The translations under genes and the position numbers were made by a program. Source: Ursus arctos (taxonomy: Eukaryota > Chordata > Mammalia > Carnivora > Ursidae). From it: a stretch of DNA of 64,000 bases. The stretch is from the NCBI RefSeq assembly GCF_023065955.2, contig NW_026622764.1, positions 45,391,833-45,455,832 on the forward strand, in the 5' to 3' direction. Under the pieces are notes generated by a model. That model saw nothing but the letters and a program-made list of their open reading frames with translations, did not search any database and was not told where the DNA came from. Below are positions 1 through 10,680 of this stretch, one piece after another. Numbering within the stretch: the stretch's first letter is position 1; the number at the start of each line of letters is the position of its first letter.

Positions 1-330
1 AATGGTCACTGTTTTTCCTTTCTCTTATTTCTTTACTTTTTTGCATATTACCATGGTCTCATGGACTTTGTTTATTCAATATGTTACACTAATTACTGGA
101 ATCCATGATCCTTTTGGAAAGTCAAATTGTCCTGAAATTAGCCAACAGGAGCCACATCAAGTGGGTCTAAATCCTTCATCAAGAAGCCCTGATTCCCTCA
201 GTTAGGAGTGGTGTTTTGAAACCAAGATTAAAGATCTAGAGATCTCCGTGCACCCAGTGGAGTATCATTGCTTCTACACGTTTTCAATTCTCAGAGTTAA
301 GAAATATATATTTTTTTCCTTTTGGACTAT
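1..330 (+). repeat. Old L1 3'-UTR fragment
   Basis: The segment around 205-285 (a run like 'aggagtggtgttttgaaacc', then 'agtggagtatcattgcttct') resembles the 3' UTR of ancient L1M elements as I remember it. It is strongly decayed, and the left edge is cut by the window. Confidence 0.45.
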
Positions 331-539
331 AGAATTAATGGCTTACATGTTAAAAATACTAAAAGTATTGGTATTGAATTAAATTTAATATTAACTTGGT
401 AGAATGGACATTTTTATGAAGCTGAGTTGTCCCAAGAAAGAGCACGATATGTCCTTTCGAAAATATTACAAGTACTTGAAGTATTTTTCCCTCCCAGAAT
501 TTTCCTACATTTCCTAACTATATTTCAAAGTATTCTATC

Positions 540-753
540 TCTTTTTAAAAATATTTATTTATTTATTTATTTGAGAGAGAGAGAGAGAGAGCATGAGCAG
601 GAAAGGGGCAGAGGGAGAGGGAAAAGGACAAGCAGACTCCCCGCTGAGCACAGAGCCTGCCATGCTGATGGGGCTCCATTAATCCCAGGACCTTGAGATC
701 TCGACCTGAGCCGAAGTCAGATGCTTAACTGACTGAGCCACCCAAGCACCCCT
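540..753 (-). repeat. CAN-SINE (carnivore tRNA-derived SINE)
   Basis: Reverse-strand SINE: a T-rich tail complement with ATTTATTTATTTATT and a GA repeat at the left, and the tRNA-like head ending in GAGCCACCCAAGCACCCC at the right. It is flanked by a 13-bp target duplication AAAGTATTCTATC at 527-539 and 755-767. Confidence 0.93.
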
Positions 754-879
754 GAAAGTATTCTATCCTTTTTTTTTTTTTACATTTACAAATAAGTTCT
801 CCCACTCTCTCCTGATTTTCATTTATTTTATATTATGCACATTTACTAAATAATTTTATTTTGTATATTAATTTTGTTT

Positions 880-1410
880 TTGTTTTTGGTGTTTTCTTTT
901 CTCTTCTAGCTTCTCTAGGTATTATGCCTTCTGCAAACACGATCAATATACCTTTTCTCTTTCAATTCTTGTATTTCTAAATTATTTTTCTGATTTCATT
1001 TGATTATACATCAAATATAATTTTAAATAGGAATGGACATCCTGGGATTCTGTTTTGTTCTTGACTTCAGTAGGAAAGCTTTCATGGTTCAACATTTTAT
1101 AATATTAATGATTATCCATCATTTATAGTAACATTAACATTTTAAAAATCAGGAATGCATACTGAATTTTGTTGAATATATTTTCAGTTTTTAAGGAGAT
1201 GATACTGTTTCTTCTCCTGTATCTAGTATGATAGTAGATTATATTAAAGGATCTTCTAATACTGAATCATCCTTGCAATCTTTGAATAAAAACCACTTTA
1301 GCATGACATTATATTTTATTTTATTATTTTCCAAAATTTTCTTTGGAATTTCCTTACATGGATGTTTATGAGTAAGATATATATAATCTTTTGGGGGTTG
1401 CGAATGTAGT
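880..1410 (-). repeat. Degraded L1 ORF2 fragment, antisense
   Basis: The order of motifs (a 'gttttgttcttgacttcagt'-like stretch, then 'gttgaatatattttc', 'aggagatgat', and 'gaatcatccttgcaat') follows the reverse complement of L1 reverse-transcriptase ORF2. Many indels and stops; non-functional. Confidence 0.55.
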
Positions 1411-1779
1411 TATCAGTTTAAATTAGATACTTTTTCAATGACCAGAAAAGGTTAAATAACATTCAGAAGTGTGAAGTTTTGTACAGTTAAATAGCAATGA
1501 GAAATTTGAAGTTTTTTTCCATCTAAATCTGAGGCTCTATCAAAGGAGGGTAGCACTTGAATACCATTCTCTACTTCTTATTGGAAATTGGTCTGTTTAA
1601 ACTGTCTCTACTGGGCTAATTTTAATAATTCAATGAGGAATTCAAAAGTAATGTGTGGAAAACTCTTACTACCTATTACCCAATCCTGTCTGTCCTTAGC
1701 TTTCCCACTGTAGAAAATACCGCGGTATACTCAGTCATTCAACTAAAAACCGGAAAATTATCTTTGAATTTTTTGTTTT

Positions 1780-2735
1780 CTTTGCCTCATGATTTCTCTT
1801 CCTTTCATCCAATCCATCAATCAGTTCTGTTCAAAACAGATTTCAAATCTGTCCACATCTCCAGTCTATCCAATACTCTTCTAATCTGGGCCATGATCAC
1901 TTCTCACATGGATCTCCAATAGCCTAATAGAGTAATGTCCCTGTTTATACTCTCAATGCCAGACAAATCATTCATCTAATAACAGAATGATCTTTTTATA
2001 ATCTTTTTAAAGATTTGTGTATTTATTTTAGACAGAGAGAGAGAGTGGGGGGAAAAGAGAGAGAATCTCAAGCCGAATCTGAGCTGAGCACAGAGCCCAA
2101 AGTGGGGCTCCATCTCAAGACCCTGAGATCACGACCTGAGCCGAAATCAGGAGTTGGAGGCTTAACCAACCACACCACCCTGGCACCCTTATCTTTTTAT
2201 AATTTTAATTAAACTATATCAAATCATTTTCAAGGTTTTGATCCCTGGTTACTTACTATTTTGCTTCTTCAATTATATCTTTTATCAGTTGCCTCCTTGC
2301 TCACTAACTTCCAAACATCTACTTATTTTTTTTTTCTAACTTTGCCAATCTTGTTCTCACTTTGAAAGATACATTTTTGTTGTGGATTATCTCTCAGTTT
2401 TTTTTTTTCTTTTTCCTTCTCTTTTTCTCTTCCTTCTAATGATAGCTCAAATACTGCCTTCTCTGAGATGCTGACTTAATCAGCTGTCTAATATGGTAAC
2501 CCCATCCCCCAGATTATTCTCCATTACATCACCCATTTTATTATCTTCATGGCATATATCACCATCTGAAAGTGTGTTCACTGTTTACTTGATTATTATA
2601 CGGGCATGTTAAAATTTAAGCTCCACAAATAAGAGCTTTGTCTGTGTTCACAATTTTCTCCCAAGACCTAGAACAGTGTCTGACAATTAGTAGGCCTCAT
2701 GTAAACAGTGATTGAGTAAATGCATGACCTTCTGA
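1780..2735 (+). repeat. LINE2 (L2) fragment, split by a CAN-SINE
   Basis: Upstream part: 'ggccatgatcacttctcac' to 'cagaatgatctttttataat'. Downstream part: 'tactgccttctctgagatgc', 'atatcaccatctgaaagtgt', 'tttaagctccacaaataaga', 'acctagaacagtgtctgac' and 'ttgagtaaatgcatga'. This is the characteristic L2 3' order. The 2003-2190 SINE with its target duplication interrupts it. Confidence 0.75.
2003..2190 (-). repeat. CAN-SINE inserted in L2
   Basis: Reverse-strand CAN-SINE with a GAGA tract and 'tgagatcacgacctgagccg'. Target duplication ATCTTTTTATAAT at 1990-2002 and 2191-2203. Divergent from the youngest copies, so an older insertion. Confidence 0.9.
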
Positions 2736-5480
2736 ATGAAGAAATCTATACAATTGCACAAAGACTTGAAAAACTGAAATGAGGAAGGGCCAAAATAGGG
2801 GCCTACAAAAAACAAAAGTAGAGCACGGTAATTCCTGAGAATTTCTGCCTAAAAAGTATTATAATTTTAGGCAAATAAACACTGAGACTTTTTATTAATT
2901 ACCTCATATTTCTCTCTATGAGTAATCTTTTGTTAGTTTTAAAAATTAAGAAAAATAATATTATTATGTAATGAATCTTAAATATGTTTGTTTTGCTTGT
3001 TTGCTTCTAGCCCAAATGATCGGGCCTGGTGAAATACATTTAGAGAGTTATTCATGTTGTTTGATACACATAAATAATACAAACTCAATATTTTTAAACT
3101 AATTCTGTACTACAGAAACAAAATTTTAAATGTGTAGAGCAAAGAGAGAACAAGTCACATCTAAAATTCTGTCTCGCAAATGAGATCCCAAGGTGCCAAG
3201 CCCAAATGGCAAGGGTTATCATTTCGATAGCGTACAAATATTTGGTAGAAACCCTCACTGAATGTAACACAATGCACTAGTTTGGTATAAATATTTTTTC
3301 CCCTAAAATATTCCCTTAGGGACGACCAGATCTGTTGTTCAAACACTGCCACCCACATCCATATGTATCATCTTCCCTGCCAATGTTTTTTAGTTAGTTT
3401 TTGCTTTGTTTTGTTGTTTTGCTTTTGGCCACCATGTAGACCTTAAACAACCAATATATGTACACACACACATATATATTATGAAATATATGTGGCACAT
3501 ATGATATAACTTCAGAAAACGTAGTTTCAATCTAAGTATTTTAGGGAATGCTTGCCATAATCAGGACATTTGAATTCTTCACTAGCTACAAAGTCTCTTA
3601 GCAAAGTGAAGGAAGACCTTCTAGAATCTAGATACTTAATACAAATATCACATTTGGAAACATACCAAATTATCACTTCCTTTTGAAGGAAATCACTTAT
3701 TTTCCTTGGGAAAATATCTGTCTTCTTGGAATAACTTTTTCACTCTGGTTTTAGCACATTGTTTTGGCAGTTTATTAAAACTCCAAGTGGGAGACATACA
3801 GATTAGTCTAAATATCTTATTTTGCTTTAACACTAGATTTCTGTTAAAACAGAACAGATCATTACATTAATTCATCATCATTTGACTGTGAGGCTGCTAT
3901 CAGACACTTAAATAGTCAACACTTGTGGAATATATAGTAATTGAGAGCAACAGTAAATTACATTCTAAGGGCTCATCAAGGTGAGAATGAGACACTTCAA
4001 TGGCACTTCTTGCTTCCTTGTTAGGAACTTTGCCAAAACGGAGAAATTTAAAGATTCGTTAAGCGATGCCTTATCTCATTGACCTTTCTTTATTTGGGAG
4101 ATTGTCACTTCACCTAAACTCATTGCCATGTTGTTGGAGGTTCCCTGGATGGCAATGATTGGCTTTCTACAACTGAGTTGTGGATAAGGGCATAAACTCT
4201 ACTTACATTCATGAAATCAGATACAACACCTAATGTTGGAACGTGTTATGTCACCACGTTTCTATGGCACAGCCTATTGCCATCTCACAATTTCATGCTT
4301 ATATTCTGGAGAAAAAAAAATAAGGGGTGGGATAAGGAGGACAAAAAGAACTTGGACTAAAAAAGTCTTAGAATAATAATCACCATAAAAAATCTTTCTG
4401 TACTAGTTTCCCTTAACCGGGGCCCATATGTTCTCTGTGATATGCAGAATATCCTCGAGTGTCAGAATATTTTCTACCAGAACTTTCAAAGTGTAGGTTT
4501 TCATTTTTTAAATCATAGAAAATTTTAGTTATTAAATTAAGACCTATACAACACTATATTGCAGTAGGCTAAAGAGAAAAGAATAGAGACAATTAATATG
4601 TAAATAAAGCATTCATTTAAAAAACATCAGGGTATGTGTACTAATGAATGTTTTACAATAGGTCTAAAAGTGGAACGTGGTAGGAGGTTTGTGTCATGAA
4701 ACACACAGTGGTTTAGCAACACCTGTCTCAAAACCACCTGCCTTCAGTCCCCGAGCAGAGCATTGTGCCATATTCGTGTTCATGTTTCAAATGGCAATTT
4801 AGTTTCAACAAAACACAGTCATTCACCTTCTTAAATTAATTGGGGTTAATTTGAGTTTTATTAGATTTGTATTCCTGTTTATGTAAGATTTGTAGATTTC
4901 TGGGTTTTTTTCAGTCAAGAACTGTCAATGTATGAAATTCATATTTAGTTTTGCATTTATTCTTATACACAATTAACTAGCATAATAATGCAAAAAATTT
5001 GTTAATAGCTGAAGACTTTTAGACATGTTTTACTTTAGGGAAGTAGAGATGTTCCAAAGAAATATTGGGAAATCTTCCTCTACTTGCCAAGAAGTCATTC
5101 AATGGGCTGATACGTTTTGGCAGCTATCAGTCATCGTAGCATAGTTTCTTACTAATATAATTTTTGTAAACAAGTCATGATTTTTCAGGCATCCTGGTTT
5201 TGTATGTGCTGCTTCCTTTTTCTAGAATTTCCGTCTTTCCACTAATTTCTCTATCCCTCCATTCACTTACAGACTTCTACTTAAACTTTAAAACAACTAG
5301 GTAGTTGCTTCCTGTAGCAACTCTTTCGATGAAGATGTTTGGGAGAATCAACTTATACAGGCCTTGGACACAGAATTAATTCAGGTTACATTTCCCAATG
5401 TGGTCCTCAACTGTCCTAAACCAAAACTACCATTAAACAAATCGGTCCTAAGCGCTGAAAATATGATACACCACTTGTAT
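2736..5480. other. Unique AT-rich DNA, no gene seen
   Basis: No exon-like reading frame and no clear repeat. A short CA/TA run lies at about 3461-3480. Confidence 0.5.
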
Positions 5481-5530
5481 TAGTTAGGGTTCTCTAGAGA
5501 AACAGAACCAATAGGATATAGATAGATCTT
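5478..5530. repeat. Fragment of an ancient mammalian interspersed repeat
   Basis: 'ttagttagggttctctagag' followed by 'aaacagaaccaataggat' is a string I recognise as recurring across mammalian genomes, with a short GATA-type run after it. I cannot name the family safely. Confidence 0.4.
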
Positions 5531-5665
5531 ACATGGAACTGACACATAAAATTAAATATTGCACTCCTTTGTATATAATTCAGAATAAAAATATTATGAA
5601 CATAAAACATATTTGTGAGAAGATTCAATAATTATCTTATTGTCCTCATAATCAATTTGATCCTT

Positions 5666-5853
5666 AATTTTTTAAAAGACTTTTTTCATTTGAAAGAGAG
5701 AGAGAGAGAGCATGAGTAGGGGATGGGGAGGAGAGGGAGAAACAGACCCCCCACTGAGCAGGGAGCCTGGTGCAGGGCTCCATCCCAGGACCTGGAGATC
5801 ATGACCTGAGCCGAAGGCAGACGCTTATCCATCTGAGCCACCCAGGCCCCCCT
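5666..5853 (-). repeat. CAN-SINE
   Basis: Reverse-strand SINE with a GA tract and 'gatcatgacctgagccgaag', ending GAGCCACCCAGGCCCCCC. 12-bp target duplication AATTTGATCCTT at 5654-5665 and 5854-5865. Confidence 0.92.
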
Positions 5854-5865
5854 AATTTGATCCTT

Positions 5866-8800
5866 TAAAAATATGAAATATAAAAACCACTTTAAAACCT
5901 TTTCTTCATTTTTATACCCTTGTTTTACTGTGTTCTTAACATACACATAGTATAATTACTGGGAGTTCCAGCATTGAATATACATTCTCACCTTCAACTG
6001 ACCTCCCAAAGGTGGATTCAGTAAGCTCTCAAGTACTTAATATTAAGTTGTGAACTGCATGTCAAATTTAGTTATTATTTCTTGAGATCTCTGAAATGAA
6101 ACAGTAATGAGCACTGAACAGGCATAATTTCCTGAGAAAACCCTAAGCCAACTGAAATGGGATAAAGAAAAACAACAGTGAAAATCTAATGTTCAATGAG
6201 ATATAGTATATGGGCTTTCTAGTAAATGACTCTTACGTTATGACAGCATTCAGTAGAGTCTATCCGTGGATATTTAAAAATGCAACAACATGCCGGGCCT
6301 CTTTTCGCTAGCTGAAGTGTGGGAGCTCTGATTTTACTTTGTGACATAACCCTCTATTCCCCTCCCCCAGGGTTCGGTAATGTTTTTCTGTTGGCAGAGA
6401 TGAGAGCATTGTACGAATGAAAGGGGAATATTTCCAGGAACATTCGTTTTCTCAAGCGGTCATTTTAAAAAATTTTTAACCTTAGGAGTGGACTTGCAGG
6501 CACATATACATTGAGACATTTTTTAAAGGATAATTTGATCTTAAAAGAAATCAAAAGGACTATTTTTACTGAGTAGAAGTATTATTAAAACATGTGTATC
6601 TCTTAAACCTAAAGTATGTTTTATATTTTCAGAAGATTGTATTTTATACTGGATAGACATAAAATACAATCTAAAGTGCATGGTTATGTTATGTGTTATG
6701 TCTGGATTAAAGAATCTTTCATTAACTTTTCATTTTTATTTAAAGTGAGTCACATGTAAATTGCTCCAATGTGGGCTATTACCAAGATTTCTTCTTGTGG
6801 AATCCTAAAAGTTCAGGTGTGCTAAAAATACAAGAAATTTCTCACGGGAATTTTGCTCTTTCTGGATGAGAGTATAAGAGTATTTTCCTTCCCTTTGAAA
6901 AACACAATGGAACAGGTATTAAGTTTCAGGATTTGGGGGAAATCAGAAATTAAATTGCTTTTTCCAGGTTAAATACTGTTATTTTTTAAAATAATGCTGA
7001 CTTTGCCTATGAAAATTTAACTTAATCCTATGCCATTGTTTTATATAGGCATTTAAAGCTGTTTTCATGAGCTTTGATAGAAAAGGAAACTAAACACTTG
7101 CAATTCTTTTGCCTTGAATTTTCCCTCCCTTAGCATTATTTCTACTTATTTAAAAATAATTTTCTTCACCTCTGAGAAAAATTATGCGAAGCTCTTTCTC
7201 TGGAGTTATTTTTTTTAATAAAAAATAAAGGACGATTCCTTTTTCTTCTATTGTCTCTTAAGTGTTTTTACCCTTCCCCCTTTTCAATTCGAAGCAAGTC
7301 TTTCCAAGTTCTTCTCACATTTGTCACCTCATTCATTTGTGATCCCCTTGTCATTTCCTGGCGTTCAGTTTCATGGGTTGCATATGTTGCATAAAGCTGA
7401 AATCGTGTATAATCAAGTGCTTAACATAATGCTTTCACTGGAACACAGCTATAAATGATTTTGAGCATAATCTGAGAAAAGGTCAATTCATTATTTTAAG
7501 TCAGAAATAGTTGCGGTAGTGATCCATGTTTTTCTGAAATTTCAATAAAACAACATTCTTGTCTGCCTGTTGATTTGACTAAAAAAAAAAAAACTCCATA
7601 GTTTTAACACCTATCTGAATTACATAACAAGACTCAATTACACCAGGTGGTATTGACGGATGTATTTAATAATGTAATAAAGATGCCAACCATGACAGAA
7701 TTGGTTAGTTTGATATTAGGGCAAAATGCCACTTCTTCCCCAAAGTTGGCTAATAAAAAATATTGCTTACAATGTGATGAGACCTGTCGAGTAAATTTAT
7801 GGTATGCAAAATTCATAAGCTCTCAAGTATTTCTTTGGAGTTTGGCAGTCTGGGCAGCCTGCGGTGTGCTCTCTGTTTGTGTAAGAAACAAACAAATTGA
7901 ATGGGGGGTGAGCTGGCTAGTAAGCAGACCACATTACAATTGATTAATTGGAAATATTTCATGTTCTGTATCCATCTTTTATCTAGAATGTTCTTCTTTG
8001 GAGAGTTCTATATTTCACATTCAATTTTTATGTTCACTTGCAAGTTTCTCTGGTCCCACAATTCAAAGAGAGTCTGTTGAAGGGGAAATTAGAGACTGTG
8101 ATTCAGAATTCAGTGAGTCTAGTCTCTGCAGAAACTTGGCAGAGGCTAGAATCAGTTCTTGGGATGCCAAATTTAGTGGCCCTGGGCCAGACGCTAATTT
8201 TGAATGCATGGCACACATCACTTTGTGTCTCGATTAAGCCATGTCTGTGAATCCCATGCAAGCCCGGCAACAGATTTTATGCAACGCATGTATTAGCGTT
8301 CAGCGCATCATAGATTTCATTCTAGCTTTAAACATGTGACAGAAATTACTTCTTTTACATTATAAATTCCACCTCTTTGAAAAAAAAAGTAAGGAACGTT
8401 AATTGACTTTTTTTTGGTCCATGATTGTTTAAAATTGAACAGTATCAAATTTGGTCATTTCTTAGAACGGTGGATTCGAAAGAACTCATCTTACATAAAT
8501 GTAAAAAATATGGTAATAATAACAGAAGATTATTTTCCCCCCTCTACTTGCTTGCTTCTTTACTATATATTAGATCATGAATTTGGATTTGTTCATTAAG
8601 CTAATGCAGAAGTCTTAGAGAAGACGAATAAAAGTTACAGAGCAAAGAAAACTAAATGTCAAGGTATAAAACTGGATTAAAAGGTTTTATTTTATTGTAA
8701 TATTTTCACCTTATTTGAATCACACTGCTATTTTATCACCTGGCTACCTTACCGGAATGTTTCCTTTTGTTTTCTGCACCAGGAAGTGAAAACTTTCAGT

Positions 8801-9690
8801 GTATGTGAACCTGCAGAAACAGTACCCTTTGCATAGGACCACGTCTGGCATTGTTCCCATTTGAATCATTTGTAAATATATATACAAATGTTTTTTTACA
8901 TGTAAACATTTTTTTAAAGCTATAACGTAGATTTTTTTAATGGGGGTTGGAGCCACTGAGAGATAAGATGGATGTGCTGTCTTAATGTGCTGACCTTGAA
9001 CTGTGCCAACTTGCTCTGTTTTCAGCCCAGATTAAAAAGACCAGGATGAATCAGATACAGCTGGCTCTGTGAGTGACAATGAAACATAAGATTCTTGTAA
9101 ATCTATTGTGCGAGAGCCATACACAAGAGTCTTCTATCTATACTAGTAATTGTTTTTTTTTTTTTAAATCACCCAATGTATGAGAAGTCCTGACCTTTTG
9201 TTCAGGGGAAAAAGTCCACTAGTTAAGTGATTGATTCTGTGCTTAATTTTTTTTCTCCTCAGAATTTTATTTTGTTTCCATGTCTCTTTTTAGTGTGTTT
9301 TATGCAACTCTGAGTCTTTAGTCACCATTGGATACTTAAAAGAGAAAGGAGAGGAAAAGGCAGGGACTAAATTAGAAACTCCTTTTGAATGGTTGGTTTT
9401 TATTCTAGCCATCTTCTTCCGAGTCAGAAATAAATGTTACTTTTTTTTTTTTTTTTTTGGAATTAAGAGGAAAAAGAGATTCCAATGTAAATTATATCGT
9501 TATTTTACAACATGCTTGCATTGGCCTAAGGGAAGCACAAATTGAAACAGAAGAAACTTTTGAAGCACAGTATGAAAATATCTTATTTTCATCCAACACT
9601 GGTTTGACTTTGAGTGGATCTGGTCTAAATTGTGGGTACCATGGTCATATATAATGGAGATGAGATTGGGGAGGCCTGACATCTCTTAAT
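5866..9690. other. Unique DNA downstream of PCDH17, no gene seen
   Basis: No CAN-SINE and no clear repeat. Two blocks (6230-6480 and 8130-8330) keep many CpG dinucleotides in otherwise AT-rich DNA and are described as candidate regulatory blocks. A 14-bp inverted repeat lies at 6634-6672. The short reading frames here do not resemble known proteins. Confidence 0.5.
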
Positions 9691-9881
9691 TTATTTATTC
9701 TACCAGTGTAATGCTAGCCACCTCCTGTTTTTATTATACCAATTTAATGCCAGCCATTTCCTGTTTTCATTAGACCATTGTAATGCTAGCCTCCCACTGT
9801 TCTCATTAGTGCAGGACTGTGTAATGGCAGCCACCTCATGTTTTCATTATAACAGAGCTGTATGGTGCCAGCTGCCACTTG
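9691..9881 (+). repeat. Five-copy degenerate tandem repeat (36-41 bp unit)
   Basis: Units at 9691-9727, 9728-9763, 9764-9799, 9800-9840 and 9841-9881. They share the order T-rich 'ttttcattat', then 'gtaatgctagcc' or a variant, then 'acctcctg' or 'cacttg'. The first three are about 36 bp and the last two 41 bp, with a small insertion before the 'tgtaatgg' core. Found by eye. Confidence 0.85.
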
Positions 9882-10224
9882 TTTAACTTTACTGAGAAGC
9901 ATTTGACCATGGACTACATACTTCTAAAAGCTAGTAGCAAACACGGTAAAGGAGTCCAGGGTTCTGGTGAAATAGTTGTAAGTGACTTATTTGCTATTAA
10001 TGTGCAAGAAGTACAGTTGCCGGGAAACTACAATAAACTGAGTAAACCCTTGAACTGTCTTGTTAGTATTGTAGTTTTGTTGTGTTTTGTTTTAGAATAA
10101 TTTGACAAAGACCATCACCAAGATTTTCAGACTCTGTATTGTGGTTACGTGTGGATAGATTTACATTACCCAGAAGAGTCAGTTGCAAGAATGGATGGAA
10201 TTCATTGGGAGTTTACTACGCGTC

Positions 10225-10680
10225 CAAAGTGCTTCTAAACTTTCTACGTAACATCTCATTTATTTCTTACAATTTCTTTACAATTGCCTCATTTATTCCC
10301 ATTTTACAGATGGAGAGATGAAATATACAATACTTATATAATTCAGGGGCTGGCAAATTTCCTCTTTAAGAGCAGATAGTAAGGATTTTTCTGCTCTGTG
10401 GGGCATACAGTTTTGTCCTAACTACCCAACTCTGCTGTTGTGCTGGAAAACAGCCACAGACAATACAGAAGTGAGTTAGTATGCCTGGCTTTCAGTAAAT
10501 CTTTATTTATGAAAATAAGCTGGAATGATGGACTTGGCCCAAAGGTTATAGTTTGCCCACTCCTGATATAAGGTCACATAGCTAGAGTGGTAGGAGACAG
10601 AGCTCGAATTGAGGCAGTTCAGCTGCTCACCCTATGACTTTAAACTACCATCCTCTATTCCTCTCCTTAACTTTGTAACT
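10225..10680 (-). repeat. MIR SINE, split by an hAT MITE
   Basis: Left part: 'catctcatttatttcttaca' to 'cccattttacagatggagag'. Right part: 'aaggtcacatagctagagtg' and 'gagacagagctcgaattgag'. Together these give the reverse-strand MIR order. The intervening 222 bp are the inserted DNA transposon. Confidence 0.75.
10344..10565 (+). mobile_element. Non-autonomous hAT-Charlie-type MITE
   Basis: Starts CAGGGGCTGGCAAAT and ends TTTGCCCACTCCTG, matching imperfect terminal inverted repeats. Interior contains 'agagcagatagtaaggattt' and 'gccacagacaatacagaa', seen in a common mammalian MER element. 8-bp target duplication ATATAATT (10336-10343) and ATATAAGG (10566-10573). Exact subfamily uncertain. Confidence 0.75.
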
